Source: Ruminococcus sp. UBA4275 (GTDB lineage Bacteria > Bacillota > Clostridia > Oscillospirales > Ruminococcaceae). From it: DNA of 13,598 nt. Positions 1 to 7,481 of the stretch are shown in pieces. Location: assembly GCA_002395085.1 (NCBI GenBank), contig DGVV01000121.1:1-13598 (forward strand), written 5' to 3'. Positions within the stretch are counted from its first letter, which is position 1, and the number at the start of each line of letters is the position of its first letter. A program made the position numbers and the translations under genes. Below the pieces are notes generated by a model. That model was not told the DNA's origin. It ran no database searches and was given only the letters and a program-made list of their open reading frames with translations.

Positions 1-1
1 A

Positions 2-15
2 GGCAACACCGCACA
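2..15 (+). repeat. Left terminal inverted repeat
   Basis: GGCAACACCGCACA; exact reverse complement of 160-173. Confidence 0.7.
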
Positions 16-159
16 AAGCCCGCCTGGCGGCTTGGCGGCGCATCTGCTTGCATCTTTTCCGTCATCTTGCACAGAAATTCCTTGCTGGGCGCCAGCCCAA
101 CGGCGTCATTTCTATACAATCTGACGAAAAATCTGACTGTGCATCTGCACCACCAGCTC

Positions 160-173
160 TGTGCGGTGTTGCC
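160..173 (-). repeat. Right terminal inverted repeat
   Basis: TGTGCGGTGTTGCC; exact reverse complement of 2-15. It is followed by CTAAATAAAATGG, with no visible hairpin terminator for miaB between here and the miaB stop. Confidence 0.7.
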
Positions 174-210
174 CTAAATAAAATGGTGTGATTTGAGTGA
201 TCGTGTATGA

Positions 211-1584
211 TCAGCGAATTTCGCCGTAAAGCGACCAGTTGCGCACGCCGGTGACTTCGACATCCAGCAGCCGCCCGATGTCCTGTTCCGTGCCGGGTGT
301 TTCCAGCACCAGACCGTGCCGTGTTTTGCCAAGCAGCAATCCCGTTTCCGGATCGCGCTTTTCCGCCAGCATCCGCACGCGCTGTCCGAGGAAGCGCGCA
401 TTGAATGCCTCCGAGATCTCGCGCTGCCGTTCCAGCAGACGCTTCATCCGCGCAGCAATCTGCTCCTGCGTCGATGCAAACGGCATCTTTGCAGCGGGCG
501 TACCCGCGCGCGGGCTGTAGATAAACGTATAGAGATTGTCATATTTCACGGTTTCGATCAGGCGCATCGTCCCCTCGAAATCCTCGTCTGTCTCCGTCGG
601 GAAGCCGACGATGAGGTCACTGGAAAAGCCGAAATCAGACGCTTTTGCGCGCGCGTAATCAATCAGCTCCATGTATTTCTCCACGGTATAATTGCGGTTC
701 ATCGCTTTGAGAACGGCGTTGCTGCCGCACTGTACCGGCAGATGCAGATGATGCTCAATATGCTCCGAACTAAGCATCGTATCAATCAGCTCCGGTGTCG
801 CATCTTTGGGATGCGAACTCATGAAGCGAATGAAATAATCGCCGGGGATCGCGTCCAGACGGCGCAGCAGCGAGGGGAAATTGATTTCCGTCTCCAGCCC
901 GCGGCCGTAGGAATTGACATTCTGCCCAAGCAGCAGAATTTCATGCACGCCCTGCTGAATCAGCCCGCGCACCTCCTGCTCGATGGCTTCCGGCTGCCGG
1001 CTGCGCTCTCTGCCGCGCACATAAGGCACAATGCAGTATGTGCAGAAGTTATTGCAGCCGTACATAACCGGCACACTCGCCTGAAAACTGCTGTCGCGCA
1101 CCGTCGGGAGTGTTTCATCCGGCAGACCGGCAAAAGCGAGCGTCTCATAGCGCTTTTCGCCGCTGTAGACTGCCAGCAGACTCTCCGGCAGACGTTCCAT
1201 TGCGCCTGCACCCAGAATCAGCTTCACAAAGGGATAGGATTTGCGCAGCAGTGCGCGGACTTCCTCCTCCTCTGCCATACAGCCGCACAGCCCGACCACC
1301 AGCCGCGGATTGCGCTCCTTGATCGGTTTGAGCGCGCCAAGCCTTCCGATGACACGCGATTCGGCATGGGCGCGCACGGCACACGCATTAAAGAGGATGA
1401 CATCCGCATCTTCCGGTGTATCGGTCAGCTCATAGCCGAGATCCTGTAAAATGCCCTTGTATTTTTCGCCGTCACAGAAATTGAGCTGACAGCCAAAGCT
1501 CTGAACGTGCGCCTTCGGGGTATGCTGAAAGGTCTCCAGCACAGCGCGTATGCCTTCTCGGATCTGCACGCTGTTCTCCGGCAT
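211..1584 (-). CDS. miaB: tRNA-2-methylthio-N6-dimethylallyladenosine synthase MiaB
   Basis: Radical-SAM methylthiotransferase that adds the 2-methylthio group to i6A37 in tRNAs reading UNN codons; cytoplasmic. The 457 residues show the full family layout. The N-terminal UPF0004 domain has auxiliary-cluster cysteines at C32 (FGCQLN), C68 (NACAV) and C102 (GCMAEE). The radical-SAM motif CNNFCTYC has C177, C181 and C184. LLGQNVNSYG is typical of MiaB rather than MtaB or RimO. A C-terminal TRAM domain covers roughly the last 65 residues. An in-frame ATG lies 18 nt upstream at 1602, but GGAAGGG sits just before the ATG at 1584, so that start is preferred. The gene lies downstream of comF with its own promoter in the comF stop. 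The usual partners mutS, mutL and miaA are not in the window. Confidence 0.96.
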   Translation of the reverse strand: MPENSVQIREGIRAVLETFQHTPKAHVQSFGCQLNFCDGEKYKGILQDLGYELTDTPEDADVILFNACAVRAHAESRVIGRLGALKPIKERNPRLVVGLCGCMAEEEEVRALLRKSYPFVKLILGAGAMERLPESLLAVYSGEKRYETLAFAGLPDETLPTVRDSSFQASVPVMYGCNNFCTYCIVPYVRGRERSRQPEAIEQEVRGLIQQGVHEILLLGQNVNSYGRGLETEINFPSLLRRLDAIPGDYFIRFMSSHPKDATPELIDTMLSSEHIEHHLHLPVQCGSNAVLKAMNRNYTVEKYMELIDYARAKASDFGFSSDLIVGFPTETDEDFEGTMRLIETVKYDNLYTFIYSPRAGTPAAKMPFASTQEQIAARMKRLLERQREISEAFNARFLGQRVRMLAEKRDPETGLLLGKTRHGLVLETPGTEQDIGRLLDVEVTGVRNWSLYGEIR

Positions 1585-1612
1585 AACATCCCTTCCTTTC
1601 ATTCAATATCAC

Positions 1613-1656
1613 GGCATCTCCGCTTCTTCTCCGCACACGGGATGCCTGCTCAGCAG
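1613..1656 (-). other. Structured miaB leader (two adjacent hairpins)
   Basis: In the ~75-nt leader, GGCATC (1613-1618) pairs with GATGCC (1641-1646), extended by CCG/CGG after a one-base bulge. A second short hairpin, CTGCT-C-AGCAG (1646-1656), lies next to it nearer the transcript start. No U-run follows, so this is not a classical attenuator. It may stabilise the RNA or be chance. Confidence 0.3.
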
Positions 1657-1664
1657 ACACTTCT

Positions 1665-1693
1665 ATTATACCATATTTCCGCCAAAAATTCAA
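1665..1693 (-). promoter_or_regulatory. Sigma-A promoter of miaB
   Basis: On the minus strand: -35 TTGAAT (1688-1693), 17-bp spacer, TGG extension, -10 TATAAT (1665-1670). The -35 box overlaps the TGA stop codon of comF (1690-1692), so miaB can be transcribed independently of the upstream genes. Confidence 0.75.
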
Positions 1694-2358
1694 TGGGGGA
1701 GCGCAGCCGCAATCACCGCGATATAAACCCGTTCCGCGCCCGCATCCAGCAGCAGTTCCGTACAGCGCCGCAGGGTGCTGCCCGTCGTGAGGATGTCGTC
1801 GCAGAGCAATACGGTCTCACCGCGCACATCCGCACCGGTATAGAGAAAACGCTTTGCGTGTTCGATGCGCTCTTCCCGCGTGAGCGAATGCTGCCGTGTA
1901 CCGGTATCGGTTTCGCTGAGCAGATCGCCCCGCGCCGGCAGATGCAGTTCCCGCGCAACCGTTTTCCCAAGCAGTTCCGCATGGGCATATCCCTGACGCC
2001 GGCGGCGCGCCCTGCCCATCGGCGTCCATGTGACGCAGGTGACCGTTTCTGCGGGGAGATGCGCCCGAACCTCGGCTGCAAGCGCCGTGCCTGCATACCG
2101 TCCGAACCCGCGCATTCCGTCCTTCATCGCGAGAATGCCGCTGCGTGCAGCATCCGCATAACGCCAGACCGCAGCCCCGTCTGCCCACGGAACAGCCTCC
2201 GTCTGCTGCTGTGCCCAGACCGCATAAGGCGTGCGCAGATCCGCAAGCTGCCCTGCACATTGCCCGCAGACCGCTGCATCATACCGGATGCGAACGCCGC
2301 AGCAGTCACAGCGATTGGGATACAGCAGATCCAGCAGCAGGAGCGCCGCACGGTTCAT
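1690..2358 (-). CDS. comF: ComF family phosphoribosyltransferase-like protein
   Basis: 222-residue ComF-family protein. Near the N-terminus a LLDLLYPNRC segment leads into a zinc-finger-like cysteine set (C17, C20, C31, C34). The C-terminal half is a type I phosphoribosyltransferase fold with RRRRQGYAHAELLGK (about 118-132) and the PRPP-binding loop VLLCDDILTTGST (183-195). In Bacillus, ComFC is needed for DNA uptake in transformation and is thought to act on single-stranded DNA in the cytoplasm; many non-competent Firmicutes also carry it, with an unsettled role. The ATG overlaps the recD2 stop as ATGA, indicating translational coupling to a helicase, which suits a DNA-handling role. No other competence genes are visible. 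Confidence 0.92.
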   Translation of the reverse strand: MNRAALLLLDLLYPNRCDCCGVRIRYDAAVCGQCAGQLADLRTPYAVWAQQQTEAVPWADGAAVWRYADAARSGILAMKDGMRGFGRYAGTALAAEVRAHLPAETVTCVTWTPMGRARRRRQGYAHAELLGKTVARELHLPARGDLLSETDTGTRQHSLTREERIEHAKRFLYTGADVRGETVLLCDDILTTGSTLRRCTELLLDAGAERVYIAVIAAALPH

Positions 2359-4592
2359 ATCTCCTGTCCCTCCGTCAGATGCGGCTTCGCGATCATCTCC
2401 CGCAGCATCGCATCCAGGCAGGAATAGCGCAGCGTCTTCTGCTGATTGCTGACCATCTCCGCAACCTTGCGCGGCGAACCGATCACAATGAGCAGCTTTT
2501 TCGCGCGCGTAACCGCCGTATACAGCAGACTGCGGTAGCTGAGACGGTCTGTGCCTTCCGGCAGCACGAGAATCACCGCCTCAAATTCGCTGCCCTGACT
2601 CTTATGTACCGTCACTGCGTATGCAAGTTCAAGCTGATCCAACTGGTCGGCTTTGTAGGTGACAACCTTTCCGTCAAAATCCACTTTCAGCTGATTGGTG
2701 CGCTTGTCAATCTCCGTGACCGTACCCATGTCGCCATTGAAGATACCCGCGCCGCGTTCGCCTTCCTTGACCCATTCCATTTCGTACTGATTCCGCGTCT
2801 GCATGACCTTATCGCCCGCACGGAATGTATACAGCAGGCTTTTCAGAATCATCTTGCCGTACTGCGCGGGATTGACCGCCTCCTGCAGCATCCGGTTAAG
2901 AGAAATTGTGCCGAGAATGCCCTTGCGCGTCGGGGAGATCACCTGAATGTCATTGACCGGCGAATAGTGATAGGCATTCGGCAGACGGCTTGCATAGAGG
3001 TCGCGCAGGAAAACGGCAGCTTCATCGGCATTGCGGCGGTCGAAGAAGAAGAAATCGCTGTCCTTGCGCGTGAGATCGGGCATTTTGCCGCTGACAATGC
3101 TGTGCGCATTCCGGATGATGCAGCTTTCCTGTGCCTGCCGGAAGATCTCCGTCAGCCGCACAACCGGCAGTCTGCCGCTGGCAATGAGCGTATGCAGCAG
3201 ATGCCCCGCGCCCACAGACGGGAGCTGGTCTTCATCTCCGACCAGCACCACGCGGCAGGAGAGCCGCAGCGCCCGCAGCAATGCCTCGAAAAGCAGCGTG
3301 TCCACCATCGAGACCTCGTCCACGATCACGACATCGGCTTTCAGCGGATTGGTCTCATTGTGCTGGAAGATGAGCTGCCCGCTGTCATCGTAATCCGTGC
3401 CGAGCAGCCGGTGAATTGTCCGTGCTTCTCTGCCGGTCAGTTCGGTCATGCGCTTGGCAGCTCTGCCGGTCGGGGCAGCCAGCAAAACCGTACTTCCTGC
3501 CCGCAGGCACAGATGAATCACGCCGTTGAGCGTGGTGGTCTTGCCCGTGCCGGGGCCGCCGGTCAGCACCATGATGCCGCGTGAAAAGGCACACGCAATC
3601 GCCTTTTTCTGCAAATCGGCATAGGTCATGCCGGTTTCCTGCTCCTCGCGCGCAATCGCGGCGGTGCAGTCGAAATCATCCGGCGGCGAAAATGCAAGCA
3701 TCGCGGCGATGCGGCTTGCAATGAAATCCTCTGCCTCGTAGTAGCAGTCGAGGTAAACGAAATCCCCCTCCGGCGCATGGTAGAGATAGAGAATGCGGTC
3801 CTCCTCCGCAGCAGCGCGCGCGGCGTCGATGTCCTCTGCGGAAACACCCAGCACCTTCGCGGCAAGTGTGCGGAACTGATCCGCCGGCAGACAGGTATGC
3901 CCCTCCAGCGCTGCGGATTCCATGACCCAGCGGAATCCCGCAAACAGACGCACCGGCGCGTTTTTCCCGATGCCGAAATCGAAGGCGAGCTTCTCCGCCT
4001 TCGGGAAGGGGAGACCAATCTGCGGCAGGCAGAGCCGGTAGGGATTTTCGTGCAGCACATCCCATGCGGCGACGCCCCAGCGGCGGTATGCCTGCATAGC
4101 GGCAGATGCGGGGACATCGTATGCGGCAAGGCGCGCCATCAGCTTGCGCAGTCCGAAAATCTCCTGTGCCGCCTCCGCAATCTCCTCGCATTTCTGTGCC
4201 GTGATGCCCTTGATGCGGCTGAGCTTGAGCGGTTCATTCTCAATGATTTGCAGCGTGAATTCACCAAACTCCGCCACAATGCGCTCTGCGAGCTTCCGCC
4301 CGATGCCGGGGATCACGCCGCTTGCGAGATAGCGCTCAATATTGACAGCGGTAGAGGGAAGCGCCCGCACACAGCTTTCCGCACGGAACTGCTGCCCGAA
4401 CCGCGGATGACTGACAAATGAACCGGTGAGTTCCAGTTCCTCGCCCGGCTCGATCTGTCCCAGCTCCCCGACGACCGTCAGCATCGCGTCCTCTGTTTCG
4501 AGATCCAGCACGATATAGCCCGTATCTTCGTTGAAAAACAGCACTTCATCGACCGTGCCGCGCAGCGCCTGCACTTCCTTTTGCTGTTCCAT
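2355..4592 (-). CDS. recD2: ATP-dependent RecD2-type DNA helicase
   Basis: 745-residue SF1B 5'-3' helicase of the RecD2 type, which works without RecBC, in replication-fork maintenance and repair. The N-terminal domain is followed by helix-hairpin-helix-like segments (IPGIGRKLAERI at 94-105; SRIKGIT near 125-131). Helicase motifs follow in order: Walker A GGPGTGKTT (345-353), DEAD-like VVIVDEVSMVD (421-431), GDEDQLPSVGAG (452-463), FRQ (484-486), VHKSQGSEF (662-670) and YTAVTRAK (691-698). An in-frame ATG at 4655 would add 21 residues. The start at 4592 is preferred because GGAAGGGAGG lies just upstream and the length then matches the family. It lies 66 bp after mreB, and its stop overlaps the comF start by 4 bp. 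Confidence 0.96.
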   Translation of the reverse strand: MEQQKEVQALRGTVDEVLFFNEDTGYIVLDLETEDAMLTVVGELGQIEPGEELELTGSFVSHPRFGQQFRAESCVRALPSTAVNIERYLASGVIPGIGRKLAERIVAEFGEFTLQIIENEPLKLSRIKGITAQKCEEIAEAAQEIFGLRKLMARLAAYDVPASAAMQAYRRWGVAAWDVLHENPYRLCLPQIGLPFPKAEKLAFDFGIGKNAPVRLFAGFRWVMESAALEGHTCLPADQFRTLAAKVLGVSAEDIDAARAAAEEDRILYLYHAPEGDFVYLDCYYEAEDFIASRIAAMLAFSPPDDFDCTAAIAREEQETGMTYADLQKKAIACAFSRGIMVLTGGPGTGKTTTLNGVIHLCLRAGSTVLLAAPTGRAAKRMTELTGREARTIHRLLGTDYDDSGQLIFQHNETNPLKADVVIVDEVSMVDTLLFEALLRALRLSCRVVLVGDEDQLPSVGAGHLLHTLIASGRLPVVRLTEIFRQAQESCIIRNAHSIVSGKMPDLTRKDSDFFFFDRRNADEAAVFLRDLYASRLPNAYHYSPVNDIQVISPTRKGILGTISLNRMLQEAVNPAQYGKMILKSLLYTFRAGDKVMQTRNQYEMEWVKEGERGAGIFNGDMGTVTEIDKRTNQLKVDFDGKVVTYKADQLDQLELAYAVTVHKSQGSEFEAVILVLPEGTDRLSYRSLLYTAVTRAKKLLIVIGSPRKVAEMVSNQQKTLRYSCLDAMLREMIAKPHLTEGQEI

Positions 4593-4621
4593 AAGCGCCT
4601 CCCTTCCGCCGTACATAAGAA

Positions 4622-4648
4622 CAGAGCAGACCGAACCGACCTGCTCTG
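4622..4648 (-). other. Hairpin between mreB and recD2
   Basis: CAGAGCAG (4622-4629) pairs with CTGCTCTG (4641-4648). On the minus-strand RNA the stem can extend by two G-U pairs and one C-G pair, leaving a 5-nt loop. The downstream bases TTCTTATG are not a proper U-run, so full termination is unlikely. It may lower readthrough from mreB into recD2 or mark an RNA-processing point. Confidence 0.45.
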
Positions 4649-4658
4649 CTGCCATTCA

Positions 4659-5675
4659 TCAATAGAGCTTGACGTCCTCCGCCAGCAGCTCCTCATAATC
4701 ATCCGGATGCTCCAGAATCTTGCCCGTACCCTCCGCCACGCAGTCCAGCGGATACTCTGCGACATAAACCGGCATACCGGTTTCGCGGTTGATGAGCTTA
4801 TCCATGCCGCGCAGGAGTGCGCCGCCGCCGGTCAGGGTGATGCCCTGTTCCAGCACATCGGCAGAAAGCTCCGGCGGTGTATGGGCAAGCGTCTCGCGGA
4901 TTGCATCCATGACCTCACCCAGCGGCTCTGAGAGCGCTTCCAGCACTTCATCCGAGGTAATCGTAATATTCTCCGGCAAACCGTTCAGCAGATTTCTTCC
5001 GCGCACTTCCATCTCCATGACGGTTGCTTCGGGGAATGCCGTACCGATGCCGAGTTTCACCTGTTCGGCGGTGCGTTCACCGACGAGCAGATTGTATTTC
5101 TTGCGGATATAATTGACAATCGCGAGATCAAATGCGACACCCGCCGTCCGCACGGAACGGTAAGAGACGATGCCGCCCATCGAAATGACGGCAATCTCAC
5201 TTGTGCCGCCGCCGATGTCCACAACCATTGTACCGGTGGGTTCGAGGATCGGCAGACCTGCACCGAGTGCAGCAGCAATCGGTTCCTGAATGAGCTGAAC
5301 GGGTCTTGCGCCCGCCTTCTCCGCCGCCTCCTTGACCGCACGGCGTTCGACCGCCGTGACACCGGAAGGAATGCAGATCAGCACGCGGGCCTTCGTAAAG
5401 AACGTACCTTTCAGCGACTTTTTGATCAGCTCCTGAAGCATCATCGCTGCAATGTCAAAATCGGCAATGACGCCGTCTTTCAGCGGATGCACCGCGATAA
5501 TCGAACCGGGCGTTCTGCCGATGATCTCCTTGGCTTCCTTGCCCACAGAGACCGGCTGATCGGTTCTGGTATTGACCGCAACGACCGACGGTTCCCGCAT
5601 GATGATGCCGCGTCCGCGCGCATAGATCAGGGTATTCTCCGTACCCAGATCAATCCCGATGTATCTGGTAAACAT
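4659..5675 (-). CDS. mreB: Rod shape-determining protein MreB/Mbl
   Basis: 338-residue bacterial actin that forms membrane-bound filaments guiding the elongation machinery for side-wall peptidoglycan. Actin-fold nucleotide-binding segments are intact: phosphate-1 loop IGIDLGTENTL (6-16), E131 in QEPIAAALGAG, phosphate-2 loop VVDIGGGTSEIAV (151-163) and adenosine segment LTGGGALLRGMD (281-292). Full family length. AAGGAG lies 9 nt before the ATG. The gene heads a unit with recD2 and comF rather than sitting with mreC, mreD and minD as in Bacillus, so it is a solitary copy. MreB and Mbl paralogues cannot be separated from this sequence alone. Its promoter is embedded in the psd terminator. Confidence 0.94.
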   Translation of the reverse strand: MFTRYIGIDLGTENTLIYARGRGIIMREPSVVAVNTRTDQPVSVGKEAKEIIGRTPGSIIAVHPLKDGVIADFDIAAMMLQELIKKSLKGTFFTKARVLICIPSGVTAVERRAVKEAAEKAGARPVQLIQEPIAAALGAGLPILEPTGTMVVDIGGGTSEIAVISMGGIVSYRSVRTAGVAFDLAIVNYIRKKYNLLVGERTAEQVKLGIGTAFPEATVMEMEVRGRNLLNGLPENITITSDEVLEALSEPLGEVMDAIRETLAHTPPELSADVLEQGITLTGGGALLRGMDKLINRETGMPVYVAEYPLDCVAEGTGKILEHPDDYEELLAEDVKLY

Positions 5676-5742
5676 TTATGGTTGCTCCTTAGCTTTGTTC
5701 TGTTTCGTCTTTGATCGCGGCAGCACCTACTCCCGCTCTTAT

Positions 5743-5771
5743 ATTGTACCACAAAAAACCGCATCCGACAA
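5743..5771 (-). promoter_or_regulatory. Sigma-A promoter of mreB-recD2-comF
   Basis: Minus strand: -35 TTGTCG (5766-5771), 17-bp spacer, TGG extension, -10 TACAAT (5743-5748). The -35 lies in one arm of the psd terminator hairpin, and the spacer contains that terminator's T-run. Confidence 0.65.
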
Positions 5772-5790
5772 CGATTTTTGTCAGATGCGG
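5753..5790 (-). terminator. Rho-independent terminator of pssA-psd
   Basis: CCGCATC (5759-5765) pairs with GATGCGG (5784-5790) and GACAA (5767-5771) with TTGTC (5778-5782), with one C/A mismatch and a 6-nt loop. On the minus strand six T residues follow directly (5753-5758). It starts about 40 nt after the psd stop codon. Confidence 0.88.
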
Positions 5791-5830
5791 TCATTTTCAG
5801 CATTTTGCACAAAATTCGGCAGATTTCCTG

Positions 5831-6733
5831 TCAGACAGCACCCGCACGCCCGATGCGCGAACCGTACTGTACAATGGTTTCGCAGCCGTTTCCGGAATTT
5901 TTCAGGATCTGCGGGTCGATTTCCGCAGCGCCCTTTTCCAGCACCATCACGATGGTCGAACCGCCAAACTCGAAATAGCCTTTTTCAATGCCGCGGCGGA
6001 TGCGTTCTCCGTGCGGATGATTTACAATCTTCCCGACGAACATTGCGCCGACCTCCACCTGCATCATGCGTCCGAAGTGATCGGTATGCAGCATGGTGAC
6101 GGTGCGGGTATTGCGGTGGTAGACCTTGATGCCGTGTTCCTCTGCCACCGGATTGACCGTATGCAGCACCCCGCCGATGCGTCTTGTCTTGCCGGCAGTT
6201 CCGTCATCGGGGTAGCAATAGCGGTGGTAATCATCGGGGGTGAGGCGGAAAATCAGCACATAGCCGCCCTTGAAATGCGCCGCACATTTTCTGCATCCGA
6301 GAAATACCGGCAGGCTGTACTCCGCGCCCTTGACCGTAAAATGCGTGTTGTCATCCACCGGAATGACGGTCAGCTTGGCATCGCACGGGCTGATGAGTGC
6401 CTGCGGATCCGGATCTATCGGACGCTTTTCCGGCTTGACAGGGCGTGTGAAGAACTGATTGAAACTGCGGTATTTGATCGCGGCGTAGTCATCCATGCGG
6501 ATGTGCTTTTTCAGCACGAACGGCGGAATGGCTGCCGTCGAGAGCGGATGTTCCAGTGCATAGCCTGCAAGCTGCGAGACAGCAGGCTTCGTCAGAACCT
6601 TGAGCGCGGCTCTGCCCGGTGCAGTTCCGTAAAGCAGACCCAGCAGTTTTCCCTGCCCCGCGCAGGAATCCGCAGTCGGATTTCCGCTGCGGTCGCAGAT
6701 CTGTGCGCCCTGAGATGCGGTATCGTGCGGCAT
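5831..6733 (-). CDS. psd: Phosphatidylserine decarboxylase
   Basis: 300-residue pyruvoyl-dependent decarboxylase that converts phosphatidylserine to phosphatidylethanolamine at the membrane. The proenzyme self-cleaves at the GGST motif (257-260 in YFEFGGSTIV), giving a large beta chain and a small alpha chain whose Ser259 becomes pyruvoyl. Other family signatures are SFNQFFTRP (90-98), the Asp of SPCDA (D118) and the His of DDYHRYCYP (H170). E. coli Psd has HRVHMP at the last segment, so the second histidine position is Cys173 here. AGGAGG lies 8 nt before the ATG. It is 18 bp downstream of pssA, which makes its substrate, and is followed by a strong terminator, so pssA-psd is a two-gene operon. 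Confidence 0.95.
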   Translation of the reverse strand: MPHDTASQGAQICDRSGNPTADSCAGQGKLLGLLYGTAPGRAALKVLTKPAVSQLAGYALEHPLSTAAIPPFVLKKHIRMDDYAAIKYRSFNQFFTRPVKPEKRPIDPDPQALISPCDAKLTVIPVDDNTHFTVKGAEYSLPVFLGCRKCAAHFKGGYVLIFRLTPDDYHRYCYPDDGTAGKTRRIGGVLHTVNPVAEEHGIKVYHRNTRTVTMLHTDHFGRMMQVEVGAMFVGKIVNHPHGERIRRGIEKGYFEFGGSTIVMVLEKGAAEIDPQILKNSGNGCETIVQYGSRIGRAGAV

Positions 6734-6751
6734 GGCGGCATCCTCCTAATA

Positions 6752-7381
6752 TCAGGCGGCGTGGCGGTGCTTGAAGATCAGCAGCAGCAGCTCCAGCGCA
6801 CCGATCACAATAAACATGAGCATGGCACGCATTCCGGGCTTTCTGAGCGTGAAGCGCGTAATGAAAGCGACTGCGATGACCGCATAGACGATCGTGGCGA
6901 CCACTGTAAATGCGGAATCGAGGTCATGGCGGAATGCGAACAGCAGCGGAATGATGAGCGCAACAGATGTCACAGGAAGACCCTCATAGAGCTTGCGGCG
7001 CTCGGAAGTCTGCTTCTGCCGCTCCTCCTCAGTCACATTGAAATAGGCAAGGCGGATGAGTGCGGCGAGACTGAAGCAGCTGAACACCGCGATCTGCACC
7101 GCGCCGGAAAGCCCCGCGCTGAAACCGATCATCGGCGGCAGCAGCCCGAAGCATACCATATCTGAAAGCGAGTCTATCTGAATGCCGAACTGACATTCCT
7201 GTACCGTGCGGTCTTTCTTGGTTTTGGCAACTTTGCCGTCGAACATATCGCAGAAGCCTGCGAGCAGCAGCATGATAATGGCGGCATTTGTGCTGCCGTG
7301 CGCGGCAAAATAAATGCCGATCGAGCCGCAGACAAAGCCGATATATGTCAGGATAACAGTATAGCTGTAAAAGCCGATCAT
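6752..7381 (-). CDS. pssA: CDP-diacylglycerol-serine O-phosphatidyltransferase
   Basis: 209-residue integral membrane enzyme that joins CDP-diacylglycerol and L-serine to form phosphatidylserine, feeding Psd downstream. The CDP-alcohol phosphotransferase motif is present: D45, D48, G49, A52, K53, then G66, D70, D74. The usual AR is AK, and 12 rather than 8 residues separate it from the glycine, a spacing I believe is common in clostridial members. RLAYFNV and EGLPVTS are PssA-like. Several hydrophobic segments span the protein, including four or more clear helices. The reading frame is open up to 7465, but the ATG at 7381 has GAGGGTG 5-8 nt upstream and gives the expected MIGFYSYT start. It has its own promoter. 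Confidence 0.93.
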   Translation of the reverse strand: MIGFYSYTVILTYIGFVCGSIGIYFAAHGSTNAAIIMLLLAGFCDMFDGKVAKTKKDRTVQECQFGIQIDSLSDMVCFGLLPPMIGFSAGLSGAVQIAVFSCFSLAALIRLAYFNVTEEERQKQTSERRKLYEGLPVTSVALIIPLLFAFRHDLDSAFTVVATIVYAVIAVAFITRFTLRKPGMRAMLMFIVIGALELLLLIFKHRHAA

Positions 7382-7436
7382 GGTTTCACCCTCTGCTTCA
7401 AGGCGCAGGAAGCGCCGGAAATACACTTTTCTCCTT

Positions 7437-7465
7437 ATTATAACAGATTTTCGGCGTGATTGCAA
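7437..7465 (-). promoter_or_regulatory. Sigma-A promoter of pssA-psd
   Basis: Minus strand: -35 TTGCAA (7460-7465), 17-bp spacer, TGT extension, -10 TATAAT (7437-7442). Transcription would start near 7430, giving a ~50-nt leader with a small GGCGC/GCGCC hairpin at 7402-7416. It lies directly behind the Nudix gene, and no terminator is visible between them. Confidence 0.78.
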
Positions 7466-7481
7466 GTATTTTTTCAGGATT

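Larger units (their letters stand above)
1..175. mobile_element. MITE-like element with terminal inverted repeats
   Basis: GGCAACACCGCACA at 2-15 is repeated exactly in inverse orientation at 160-173, and the match resumes after one mismatch (AAG against GAG on the reverse complement). The enclosed ~145 bp contain no convincing reading frame on either strand. Inside are direct repeats: GCATCTGC at 40-47 and 141-148, AATCTGAC at 118-125 and 130-137, and TGGCGGC at 25-31 and 33-39. A small size, perfect terminal repeats, no coding capacity and a position just past the miaB stop codon fit a non-autonomous transposable element. A transcribed structured repeat is the alternative. The left end touches the window edge, so a target-site duplication cannot be tested. 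Confidence 0.55.

Noticed and set aside
316..3584. Long plus-strand open frames opposite miaB, comF and recD2
   Set aside because: Antisense shadows of conserved genes with no recognisable domain or start signal.
5711..7165. 484-codon plus-strand frame opposite psd and pssA
   Set aside because: Overlaps two conserved enzymes in antisense, and its start lies inside the mreB leader region without a ribosome binding site.
7382..7465. Longer PssA starting at 7465 or at GTG 7426
   Set aside because: The promoter -10 at 7437-7442 puts the transcript start near 7430, so 7465 is not transcribed, and the AGGAG before GTG 7426 would lie at or before the transcript start. The ATG at 7381 has a good site and the family-like N-terminus.
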